In this document: one piece after another, positions 1 to 5,687 of the stretch
Numbering within the stretch: the first letter of the stretch is position 1
How the letters are laid out: the number at the start of each line of letters is the position of its first letter
DNA from: an uncultured Collinsella sp.
GTDB taxonomy: Bacteria; Actinomycetota; Coriobacteriia; Coriobacteriales; Coriobacteriaceae
Direction: 5' to 3'
DNA: 13,199 nucleotides
Assembly: GCA_900546825.1 (NCBI GenBank)
Contig: UREE01000059.1
Span: 1 to 13,199, forward strand
Translations under genes and position numbers: made by a program
The notes under the pieces: generated by a model
What the model was told of the DNA's origin: nothing
The model's input: the letters and a program-made list of their open reading frames with translations, nothing else
Database searches by the model: none

Positions 1-1
1 C

Positions 2-457
2 GCCGAGTTCGGCAAGCAGATGATGGCCATCGCCGAGGAGAACTGCAAGGTCTCCGGCGGCTCTGTCGTCATCTCCGACGACATCGAGTGCATCAAGGGC
101 GCCGACTTCATCTACACCGACGTGTGGTATGGCCTGTACGACGAGGAGGTCTCGGGCGAGAACTACATGGACGTGTTCTATCCCAAGTATCAGGTCACCA
201 TGGACATGATGAACTTCGCCGGCCCCAACTCCAAGTTCATGCACTGCCTGCCGGCCACCCGCAACGAGGAGGTCGTCGACGAGGTCATGGACGATCCCGA
301 GCGCTCCCTGTGCTGGGTCGAGGCCGAGAACCGCAAGCACTCCATCCGTGCTCTCCTTGCCGCCCTGGGCAAGCGCACCCCGCTCAACGACGAGGGTGTC
401 GAGTACTCCGCCAAGGCTGAGCTCCACGCCGCTCTCGAGGCTCTCGAGCAGCTCTAA
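2..457 (+). CDS. ptcA: Putrescine carbamoyltransferase, C-terminal part (5' end outside window)
   Basis: The frame is open from the first bases and ends at TAA 455-457, giving about 151 C-terminal residues. The enzyme transfers phosphate to N-carbamoylputrescine, giving putrescine and carbamoyl phosphate in the cytoplasm; this is the second step of the agmatine deiminase pathway. The visible part carries the transcarbamoylase motif HCLPAT (near nt 240-257), which helps bind ornithine or putrescine. It also has the segments YTDVWYGLYDEE, FYPKYQVT and EAENR, which match my memory of putrescine carbamoyltransferases better than ornithine carbamoyltransferases. The extended C-terminal tail after EAENR also fits the putrescine enzyme, whose extra C-terminal helix is known. 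An agmatine antiporter and agmatine deiminase follow on the same strand, which supports this over anabolic argF. Codon use is very strongly C/G-ending, as in a highly expressed gene. The N-terminal carbamoyl-phosphate motif (STRTR type) lies outside the window, so ornithine specificity is not fully excluded. Confidence 0.88.
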   Translation, partial: AEFGKQMMAIAEENCKVSGGSVVISDDIECIKGADFIYTDVWYGLYDEEVSGENYMDVFYPKYQVTMDMMNFAGPNSKFMHCLPATRNEEVVDEVMDDPERSLCWVEAENRKHSIRALLAALGKRTPLNDEGVEYSAKAELHAALEALEQL

Positions 458-483
458 GCCTCAAGGCTTCTAAAAGCACGTTT

Positions 484-516
484 GCGGGCGGCGGATGCTC
501 GTCTCCTGTCGCCCGC
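484..516 (+). terminator. Possible weak hairpin after ptcA
   Basis: GCGGGCG (484-490) is perfectly complementary to CGCCCGC (510-516) across a 19-nt loop. No T-run follows, so this is more likely an RNA processing or stability hairpin, or a Rho-type site, than a full intrinsic terminator. The rest of the 133-nt gap to aguD shows nothing else clear. Confidence 0.3.
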
Positions 517-590
517 TCACCGAGGCCCAAGCAATTGCCTTAATACCTTAGGGCCTCGGATCTGTCCAAGACTGAGCGAAGGAGCTCATC

Positions 591-2030
591 ATGAGCGACG
601 GAAAGAAAAAGCTTTCCTTCTTGACGGTCATTTCGACCATCATCTGCGTCGTCTTCGTTTGCGAGGCCGCCGCTCCTGCTGCTGCCATTGGCAACCAGCA
701 GTTCTTCTGGTGGATCTTCCTGATCCTGACCTTCCTGCTTCCCTACGGCATGGTTGTCGCCGAGCTCGGTACCACCTATGACGGCGAGGGCGGCATTTAC
801 GACTGGGTACGCGATGGCCTGGGCGACAAATGGGGCGCCCGCATCTCGTACTACTACTGGGTCAACTACCCGTTGTGGATCGCCTCGCTGGCTACCATGT
901 TCCCCGACATTTTGGGCATGGTCTTTGGCGTCGAGTTCAACTTGATCGCCAAGATGGGTATCGATCTTGCCTTTGTGTGGATCGTCTACCTCATGGGCCG
1001 CTCCAAGGCGGCCGACTCCGAGTGGGTCCTTAACGGTGGCGCCATCATCAAGGTCGCCGTCGCCGTTATCGTTGGCGCTTTGGGCATTTGGTATGCCATG
1101 GAGAACGGTTTTGCGAACGACATGTCCGCTGCCACCTTCCTGCCCGAGCTCACCAACACCAACGCTCTCGGCTACCTGTCGATCATCATCTTTAACTTCA
1201 TGGGCTTCGAGGTCATCTGCACCATGACCGACGACATGGCCGATCCCGCTCGCGATATCCCCAAGGCTATCATCGTCGGTGGCCTGTCCATCGCCGTGAT
1301 CTACCTGTTCGCTGGCTTTGGCATCGGCGCTGCGGTGCCGGCCGATTCCATCGACCCCGACTACGGCATGATCGTCGCAGTCCAGACCATGGTGGGCGAC
1401 TCCATGATCTTCAAGGTCATCTGCATTGCCTTCCTGATCACCCTGTTCGCCAACATGGCTGCCTGGTCCTTCGGCGTCAACTCTGTTGCTCGCTATGCTG
1501 CCGAGCACGGCAACATGCCCAAGGTCTTCGCCTCGATGATCTCGGATGACGACATGCCCAACGGCGCCAACCTGGTCAACGCCATCGTTGCCTCCCTGGT
1601 GCTGTGCCTGCAGCTCGTGCCCATCGACGCCATCTCCAACGGTGTCTTCTGGATGCTCTTCGGCACCTCCGTCGTCTTCCTGCTGCTCACCTATATCCCG
1701 ATGTTCCCGGCGTTCCTCAACCTTCGTAAGAACGACCCCAACCGCGAGCGCATCTTCACGTTCCCGTTTAAGGGTGCCATGATGAAGGTCATGCTGGCCA
1801 TCCCTTGCATCGAGCTGATCCTGGCCATCGTTGCAACGCTGGTGCCGCTCTCTGCCGCTGAAATTGGCGACAAGCTCCCGATGATCGTTATCTTCATCGT
1901 GCTTCTGCTCATCGGCGAGATTGTCCGCGTCGTCAGCGCCAAGGGCCGCGAGACCGAGTACAAGGGCCTCACTCCCGAGCTGGCAGCTCAGCGTCTCGCT
2001 GAGGAGGCCGCCGAGGCCGAGGAGAACTAG
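591..2030 (+). CDS. aguD: Agmatine/putrescine antiporter, APC superfamily
   Basis: This is a 479-residue permease of the amino acid/polyamine/organocation (APC) superfamily. It is predicted to exchange external agmatine for internal putrescine across the cytoplasmic membrane. The ATG is preceded by GAAGGAG (578-584) at a good distance. The protein begins with a short polar stretch and then TM1 (about residues 9-30) with EAAAPAAAIGN. TM2 contains FFWWIFLILTFLLPYG and is followed by VAELG and the conserved EGGIYDWVRDGLGDKWG loop. About a dozen hydrophobic segments follow, including the NFMGFEV segment (near residues 199-205) and YIPMFPAFLNLRK late in the protein. The last 30 or so residues are charged and alanine/glutamate rich, so cytoplasmic. 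Its place between ptcA and aguA is the order of the Enterococcus and Lactococcus agmatine operons, which is the main argument for substrate. The sequence alone cannot rule out another amine or amino acid exchange. Codon use is as biased as in ptcA and aguA. Confidence 0.85.
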   Translation: MSDGKKKLSFLTVISTIICVVFVCEAAAPAAAIGNQQFFWWIFLILTFLLPYGMVVAELGTTYDGEGGIYDWVRDGLGDKWGARISYYYWVNYPLWIASLATMFPDILGMVFGVEFNLIAKMGIDLAFVWIVYLMGRSKAADSEWVLNGGAIIKVAVAVIVGALGIWYAMENGFANDMSAATFLPELTNTNALGYLSIIIFNFMGFEVICTMTDDMADPARDIPKAIIVGGLSIAVIYLFAGFGIGAAVPADSIDPDYGMIVAVQTMVGDSMIFKVICIAFLITLFANMAAWSFGVNSVARYAAEHGNMPKVFASMISDDDMPNGANLVNAIVASLVLCLQLVPIDAISNGVFWMLFGTSVVFLLLTYIPMFPAFLNLRKNDPNRERIFTFPFKGAMMKVMLAIPCIELILAIVATLVPLSAAEIGDKLPMIVIFIVLLLIGEIVRVVSAKGRETEYKGLTPELAAQRLAEEAAEAEEN

Positions 2031-2115
2031 AGCACCCGGTTCTGGGGCTCCAACCCTCCTCGCGTACCAACGTGCGCTTCGTCGGGCTTGTCGCTCCCGA
2101 CTCCGGGCACTCTAG
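2028..2115 (+). repeat. Palindromic element, copy A, starting at the aguD stop codon
   Basis: This is a long imperfect hairpin. TAGAG (2028-2032) pairs with CTCTA (2110-2114), and CCCGG (2035-2039) with CCGGG (2103-2107). The two stems are separated by an opposed CA/CA mismatch (2033-2034 and 2108-2109) and followed by a pyrimidine/pyrimidine mismatch. An inner stem-loop GCGTAC-CAAC-GTGCGC lies at 2062-2077. Two related copies lie at 3604-3691 and 3713-3806. The element begins within the aguD stop codon. This copy is the most degenerate of the three. Confidence 0.65.
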
Positions 2116-2161
2116 CCTCTTCGGAGACGTGCCCAAGCGACAGGTTTGCTAACCATTCCCC

Positions 2162-2204
2162 GGGGTGGGCGTGAGCGATAGCTCCGGTAACCACCGCCCA
2201 CCCC
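2162..2204 (+). terminator. Hairpin in aguD-aguA gap, possible terminator
   Basis: GGGGTGGGCG (2162-2171) is perfectly complementary to CGCCCACCCC (2195-2204), a 10-bp GC-rich stem with a 23-nt loop. The sequence after it is pyrimidine-rich (AATCTCTCTTCC) but lacks a clean T-run. It may attenuate or stabilise the transcript between aguD and aguA. Confidence 0.45.
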
Positions 2205-2225
2205 AATCTCTCTTCCGTATCCTTC

Positions 2226-2368
2226 GTGCGTTTTGTCTCCGCGCACTTGGTTACGTCGTCGCTTGCCGGTGCGACTCCGTGAAAACCGGCGCCGGGCGCC
2301 CCGACCTTTGCCGGGGAACGGGCGCCTACCATCTCTTGGTTTTAGGCTGCGGGTAACCCGCCCGCAGC
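2226..2368 (+). promoter_or_regulatory. Structured leader of aguA: four consecutive hairpins
   Basis: The 367-nt gap 2031-2397 has no credible gene. Upstream of aguA it contains four successive complementary arm pairs: GTGCG 2226-2230 with CGCAC 2242-2246; GCCGGT 2265-2270 with ACCGGC 2285-2290; GGCGCCC 2295-2301 with GGGCGCC 2320-2326; and GCTGCGGG 2346-2353 with CCCGCAGC 2361-2368. The last ends 16 nt before the TGGAGG ribosome binding site (2385-2390). I found no match to the cobalamin, SAM or guanidine riboswitch signatures I know. A regulatory leader is inferred; that these stems form in the RNA is not proven. Confidence 0.45.
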
Positions 2369-2397
2369 AAGCGATCGTTCGATTTGGAGGAAATCTT

Positions 2398-3603
2398 ATG
2401 CGTACGATCACCGAGTCCGAGTCCACCCCCAAGGCCGACGGCTTCTTTATGCCCGCTGAGTTCGCCCCGCAGGATCGCGTGTGGATGGGTTGGCCCCACC
2501 GCACCGACACCTGGGCCCACGGCGCCAAGCCGGCTCAGAAGCAGTATGCCGCCATCGCCCGCGCCATCGCCGAGTTCACCCCGGTCTATATGTGCGCCAA
2601 CCAGGTCGACTATGCCAACTGCAAGGCCGTCTTCGAGGAGGACGAGAACGTCACCGTCATCGAGATGACCACCGACGACGCCTGGTTCCGCGACACCGCC
2701 GCCACCTACGTCATCAACGGCAAGGGTGAGAAGCGCGCCAACCACTGGCACTTCAACGCCTACGGCGGTCTCGTCGACGGCCTCTATTTCCCGTGGGACA
2801 AGGACGAGCAGATTGCCCTTAAGATGGCTGAGCTTTCCGGCTGCCGCCGCTATCGTCCCGATGACATGATCCTCGAGGGCGGCTCCATCACCGTCGACGG
2901 CGAGGGCACCCTTGTCGTGACCGACCAGTGCCTGCTTTCCCCGGGCCGCACCTGCTCTGCGGTGCTCGAGGAGGAAGAGGATCCCGAGTCCATCTGGCCC
3001 AAGTACCACAAGAAGTTTGAGCCCTGGAGCGAGGAACTCCGCGCCTACATGGACGAGCACCTCAAGGATTACCTGGGTGTCGAGAAGGTCATCTGGGTCA
3101 AGGAGGGCATCGACCCCGAGGAGACCAACGGCCACATCGACGACGTCGCCACGTTCATCGCCCCGGGCGTCATGGCCTGCATCTGGACCGACGATCCCGA
3201 GTATCCGTTCTACGAGCAGTGCCACGCTGCCTACGAGACCCTCTCCAACGCCGTTGACGCCAAGGGCCGCAAGATGAAGGTCTACAAGCTCTGCATGCCC
3301 GTGAACCCGCTGTTCATGGATCAGGCTTCCTGCGACACCATCGACGCCGACGAGAACGCCGAGCCGCGCGTCCCCGACGAGCCGCTGATCGCCTCTTACA
3401 TGAACTACCTGGTCACCAACCACGGCGTTATCGTCCCGCAGTACGGCGACGAGAACGACCAGCTGGCCGTTGACACGCTCCAGAAGATCTACGACGAGGT
3501 CTGGGGCGAGGGCGTCTACAAGTGCGTCGGCGTTCAGTCCGAGCAGGTCGTCTTCGGCGGCGGCAATATCCACTGCATTACCCAGCAGGAGCCCTCGGCG
3601 TAA
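2398..3603 (+). CDS. aguA: Agmatine deiminase (agmatine iminohydrolase)
   Basis: This 401-residue cytosolic enzyme hydrolyses agmatine to N-carbamoylputrescine and ammonia, feeding ptcA. The start is ATG 2398 because TGGAGG (2385-2390) lies 7 nt upstream; the frame stays open further upstream, but without family-like sequence. Family landmarks are MGWPHRTDTW near residues 30-39, RDT with Asp99, FNAYGGLVDGLYFPWDKDEQ, EGGS with Glu160, NGHID with His246 and Asp248, and the nucleophile in GGGNIHC at Cys393. All residues expected for the guanidine-modifying (amidinotransferase-fold) mechanism are therefore present. Three things are unusual: RDTAAT instead of the common RDTGPT, SITVDGEGT instead of SIHVDGEGT, and an acidic insertion of about 20 residues after LLSPGR that makes it longer than the roughly 370-residue norm. 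Substrate assignment rests mainly on overall similarity and the operon. Its N-terminus closely matches the second copy that begins at 13164. Confidence 0.9.
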   Translation: MRTITESESTPKADGFFMPAEFAPQDRVWMGWPHRTDTWAHGAKPAQKQYAAIARAIAEFTPVYMCANQVDYANCKAVFEEDENVTVIEMTTDDAWFRDTAATYVINGKGEKRANHWHFNAYGGLVDGLYFPWDKDEQIALKMAELSGCRRYRPDDMILEGGSITVDGEGTLVVTDQCLLSPGRTCSAVLEEEEDPESIWPKYHKKFEPWSEELRAYMDEHLKDYLGVEKVIWVKEGIDPEETNGHIDDVATFIAPGVMACIWTDDPEYPFYEQCHAAYETLSNAVDAKGRKMKVYKLCMPVNPLFMDQASCDTIDADENAEPRVPDEPLIASYMNYLVTNHGVIVPQYGDENDQLAVDTLQKIYDEVWGEGVYKCVGVQSEQVVFGGGNIHCITQQEPSA

Positions 3604-3691
3604 CTCAGGCACGCCACCTTGGCGTTCACTCGTCGCTTACGTAGCGTCAGTACGCTACGCTCCTCGTTCGCGCCAATCTGGCGCACCTGAG
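3604..3691 (+). repeat. Palindromic element, copy B, directly after aguA
   Basis: The element starts at the first base after the aguA stop codon. CTCAGG 3604-3609 pairs with CCTGAG 3686-3691; CGCCA 3612-3616 with TGGCG 3679-3683; TTGGCG 3619-3624 with CGCCAA 3671-3676; and the inner CGTAGCGT 3640-3647 with ACGCTACG 3652-3659. The stems are interrupted by an opposed CA/CA mismatch and a CC/TC mismatch at the same places as in the other copies. It resembles an excised REP-like or RNA-stability element, but I do not recognise the family. Confidence 0.8.
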
Positions 3692-3712
3692 CACGCCGAG
3701 TAAACGTCTGGC

Positions 3713-3806
3713 TTTCCGAGGCACCCCATCTCGCCGCTCAAACCGTCGCTCGCGTACCAAAGTACGCTTCGCTCCTCTTTCGCGGCGACCTGGGGCACCT
3801 CGAAAA
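3713..3806 (+). repeat. Palindromic element, copy C
   Basis: CGAGG 3717-3721 pairs with CCTCG 3798-3802; CCCCA 3724-3728 with TGGGG 3791-3795; TCGCCGC 3731-3737 with GCGGCGA 3782-3788; and GCGTAC 3752-3757 with GTACGC 3762-3767 (loop CAAA). The CA/CA and TC/CC mismatches occupy the same positions as in copy B, although the stem sequences differ. A short outer TTT/AAA pairing extends it to about 3713-3806. Confidence 0.8.
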
Positions 3807-3898
3807 CCCAGCCGATCAATCGGACGGTCGGTGAATCGGACCATCTCGGGGCATTGATGGTTGATTTGCTTGATGTCTTGGTCGGTTGGGTTTTCTTT
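3803..3898 (+). terminator. Long hairpin with T-rich tail downstream of aguA
   Basis: AAAACCCAGCCGA (3803-3815) pairs with TCGGTTGGGTTTT (3882-3894), 13 bp with one G-U pair. An inner ATCAAT/ATTGAT stem lies at 3815-3820 and 3853-3858. The sequence ends in TTTTCTTT (3891-3898). The loop is large, so this is a structured 3' region with terminator character rather than a textbook terminator. Confidence 0.45.
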
Positions 3899-3938
3899 GG
3901 GCACTCCGTTGCCTCCACATCGGAGTGCCCTTTTCTTT
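3899..3938 (+). terminator. Intrinsic terminator of the ptcA-aguD-aguA cluster
   Basis: GGGCACTCCG (3899-3908) is perfectly complementary to CGGAGTGCCC (3921-3930) across a 12-nt loop, and TTTTCTTT follows at 3931-3938. The form is clear for the + strand. Confidence 0.85.
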
Positions 3939-3940
3939 GA

Positions 3941-4020
3941 TTGAGTACGCGTCTGGCCTGGGATTTTTGCGGGTTAGGCCAATTGTTCGCTTGAATTTCC
4001 CAGGTCAGACGCGTCTTCAA
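3941..4020 (+). repeat. 80-nt inverted repeat at the start of the second antiporter's leader
   Basis: The 17-nt arms 3947-3963 and 3998-4014 are fully paired, with a single G-U at 3956/4005. A further TTGA/TCAA pair outside (3941-3944, 4017-4020) is offset by short unpaired sequence. The loop is about 34 nt and AT-rich, and no T-run follows. It could be the first domain of a regulatory RNA or a large operator. No gene fits in this part of the 3604-4241 gap. Confidence 0.6.
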
Positions 4021-4069
4021 TTGCCGAAAGTTTCCGGTCGCGAACGCGGCCGTTTTGATCGGAGTATCT

Positions 4070-4252
4070 ATGTACCAGCGTATCGTTATCTACACGCGCC
4101 TGTTCCGCGAGCGTTGGTCCAACAACTGCATCCTCTCCTCTCTTTGGGATGGCACCTGTACCGGTGACGCGGCCTGCAACCCTACCTTGGGCTGCGCCTT
4201 CGGTACAGATGCCATCCTTTTTGCCGTGGGGGGAGCATGCCATGGCAGGTAA
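4070..4252 (+). CDS. Upstream leader ORF (60 aa) overlapping the second antiporter
   Basis: ATG 4070 has GGAG (4061-4064) 5 nt upstream. The frame runs 60 codons to TAA 4250-4252, overlapping the antiporter start at 4242 by 11 nt in another frame. The first part has clustered arginine codons (residues 4, 10, 13 and 15, within RIVIYTRLFRER) and the later part has several cysteines. The intrinsic terminator at 4147-4222 lies entirely inside this frame. Either it is a leader peptide whose translation melts the terminator and couples to the antiporter, or it is a chance frame over a structured RNA. The ribosome binding site and the overlap favour the first. I recognise no protein family. Confidence 0.5.
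   Translation: MYQRIVIYTRLFRERWSNNCILSSLWDGTCTGDAACNPTLGCAFGTDAILFAVGGACHGR
4147..4222 (+). terminator. Intrinsic terminator / attenuator in the leader of the second antiporter
   Basis: GGATGGCACCTGTACCG (4147-4163) pairs with CGGTACAGATGCCATCC (4201-4217), 16 of 17 positions with one C/A mismatch. TTTTT follows at 4218-4222. The loop itself can form a second stem, CGCGGCC 4168-4174 with GGCTGCG 4190-4196 (one G-U). It ends 19 nt before the antiporter start codon, the position expected for a conditional terminator rather than an end-of-gene terminator. Confidence 0.75.
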
Positions 4253-5651
4253 AAAGTTCTCCCTGATCGAGGTTATCCTTTCGGTTATCTGCGTCGTGTT
4301 TACCATCGAGGCGGCGGCTCCGGCATCTGCCATGGGCAACGTGCAGTTCTTCTGGTGGATCTTCCTTATCATTACGTTTTTGCTTCCCTATGGTCTGGTG
4401 GTGGCCGAGCTGGGTACGGCGTTTGATTCCGAGGGCGGCCTGTACGATTGGGTTCGCTTGGGCCTGGGCGACCGTTGGGGCGCCCGTTGCTCTTGGTGCT
4501 ACTGGGTTAACTTTCCGCTGTGGGTGGCAAGTATCGCCTGCATGTTCCCCAGTGTCATTAATGCGGTGTGGGGTATCGAGTTTTCACTCGGGATCCGAAT
4601 CGCCATCGAGATTGCCTTTGTGTGGGGCGTCACGGTCATGGCAATGCAGCCGGTGGCCGAGGCAGATTGGGTCATGGACGGCGGCGCCGTCATCAAGGTG
4701 CTCATTACCGCTGTGGTGGGAATCGTCGGCATTTGGTTTGCCTGCAATAACGGCTTTGCCAACGACATGTCGTTTAAGACCTTCATTCCAGATCTGGGCG
4801 ACACCAATTCGTTGACGTACCTATCGATTATCCTGTTCAACTTTATGGGCTTCGAAGTGGTCGCGACCTTTGCCAGCACGATGAAGAACCCGTCGCGTGA
4901 TATCCCCAAGGCGGTTATTGCCGGCGGCGTGGCCATTGCGGCAATTTACATCATTTGCGGCATCGGCATTGGAGCCGCGGTTCCCACCGAGCAGCTTTCA
5001 CTCGATTCGGGCATTGTGGACGCAGTCGCCGCTATGGTGGGGCGCACCCACCCGCTGACGATGGTCGTGGGCGTGGCCTTTTTGGTGACGCTGTTCGCCA
5101 ATATGATCTGCTGGAGCTTTGGCGTCAACAACGTAGCGAGCTATGCCGCGCGCCATGGCAACATGCCGCGTCCCTTTGCGTTGGTGTCCAAAAAGACCGG
5201 CATGCCCAACGGCTCGGCGCTCATTAACGGTTGTTTTGCAAGTATGGTGCTACTGCTCCAGATTCCGCTGGGCGAGGGCTCCGATGTCTTTTGGGTTTTC
5301 TTCTCGATGAACGTCGTCTTCTTGCTTATGAGCTATATCCCGATGTTCCCGGCGTTTTGGCGTCTGCGCAAATGCGACGGTCGCCCGCGTGTGTTCCGCG
5401 CACCCTTCGAGGGTAAGGTGCTCGTGGTAGCGCTCGCGATTCCCGTGATAGAGCTCGTGCTTTCGATTGTCGCTACGATTGTGCCGCTCAACAGCTCGCC
5501 CGCCGAAATGGCAAAGTTGCCCATTCTCATGGGTGTGGTGATCGGCGTGTTGCTGGGCGAGGTTTCGCGCCTCATATCGCGCCGCGGCCGAAGCGTCGAC
5601 AATCCCGGCGTTGGTGCACGGGGGTCAGGTTACTTTGCACCAAAACAGTAA
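4242..5651 (+). CDS. Second agmatine/putrescine-type antiporter (APC superfamily)
   Basis: This 469-residue paralogue is closely similar to the first antiporter over its whole length: shared EAAAPA, NVQFFWWIFLIITFLLPYG, VAELGT, EGGLYDWVRLGLGDRWGAR, NNGFANDMSF, NFMGFEV and YIPMFPAF. It is an integral membrane exchanger with about 12 hydrophobic segments. ATG 4242 is chosen because GGGGGGAG (4228-4235) precedes it by 6 nt and the MAGKKFSL start aligns with the paralogue; the frame is open further upstream without family-like sequence. It has its own attenuator-like leader, so it is not simply part of the aguA transcript. Codon use is clearly less C/G-biased than in the first copy, suggesting lower expression or a different origin. 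The C-terminus differs: the last 15 or so residues are encoded by a palindromic repeat (5611-5643) that seems to have replaced the original tail. The substrate could be agmatine, putrescine or a related cation. Confidence 0.8.
   Translation: MAGKKFSLIEVILSVICVVFTIEAAAPASAMGNVQFFWWIFLIITFLLPYGLVVAELGTAFDSEGGLYDWVRLGLGDRWGARCSWCYWVNFPLWVASIACMFPSVINAVWGIEFSLGIRIAIEIAFVWGVTVMAMQPVAEADWVMDGGAVIKVLITAVVGIVGIWFACNNGFANDMSFKTFIPDLGDTNSLTYLSIILFNFMGFEVVATFASTMKNPSRDIPKAVIAGGVAIAAIYIICGIGIGAAVPTEQLSLDSGIVDAVAAMVGRTHPLTMVVGVAFLVTLFANMICWSFGVNNVASYAARHGNMPRPFALVSKKTGMPNGSALINGCFASMVLLLQIPLGEGSDVFWVFFSMNVVFLLMSYIPMFPAFWRLRKCDGRPRVFRAPFEGKVLVVALAIPVIELVLSIVATIVPLNSSPAEMAKLPILMGVVIGVLLGEVSRLISRRGRSVDNPGVGARGSGYFAPKQ
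5611..5643 (+). repeat. REP-like palindrome forming the 3' end of the second antiporter gene
   Basis: TTGGTGCA (5611-5618) is perfectly complementary to TGCACCAA (5636-5643), with a loop containing GGGGGTCAGGTTACTTT. A third TTGGTGCA lies at 5673-5680, so TGCACCAA has two alternative partners. The loop sequence resembles dispersed bacterial palindromic repeats in general form. It encodes the terminal residues of the antiporter. Confidence 0.5.
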
Positions 5652-5674
5652 GCGCCGCGAGTTGCGCGGCGCTT
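5650..5674. terminator. Bidirectional hairpin between convergent genes
   Basis: AAGCGCCGCG (5650-5659) is perfectly complementary to CGCGGCGCTT (5665-5674), a 10-bp stem with loop AGTTG. It overlaps the antiporter stop codon and lies 13 nt after the end of the convergent small gene. On the - strand it is followed by ACTGTTTTGG; on the + strand there is no T-run. It probably serves both genes. Confidence 0.65.
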
Positions 5675-5687
5675 GGTGCATCTTGGA

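Noticed and set aside
540..1508. Long open frame (322 codons) on the - strand opposite the first antiporter
   Set aside because: Its His/Asp/Gly-rich low-complexity translation is an antisense shadow; the + strand codes a clear permease.
2233..2397. N-terminal extension of agmatine deiminase
   Set aside because: The in-frame upstream codons encode Arg/Pro-rich sequence unlike the family, while ATG 2398 has a good ribosome binding site and a standard N-terminus.
2220..2397. Cobalamin riboswitch before aguA
   Set aside because: A GCCGGTGCGACTCCG stretch looked suggestive, but the ACTGT-type box and other conserved parts are missing and the gene has no cobalamin link.
2326..3612. Long open frame (428 codons) on the - strand opposite aguA
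   Set aside because: It mirrors the strongly biased codons of aguA, is rich in Val/Leu/Gly/Asp typical of antisense shadows, and has no ribosome binding site or family motif.
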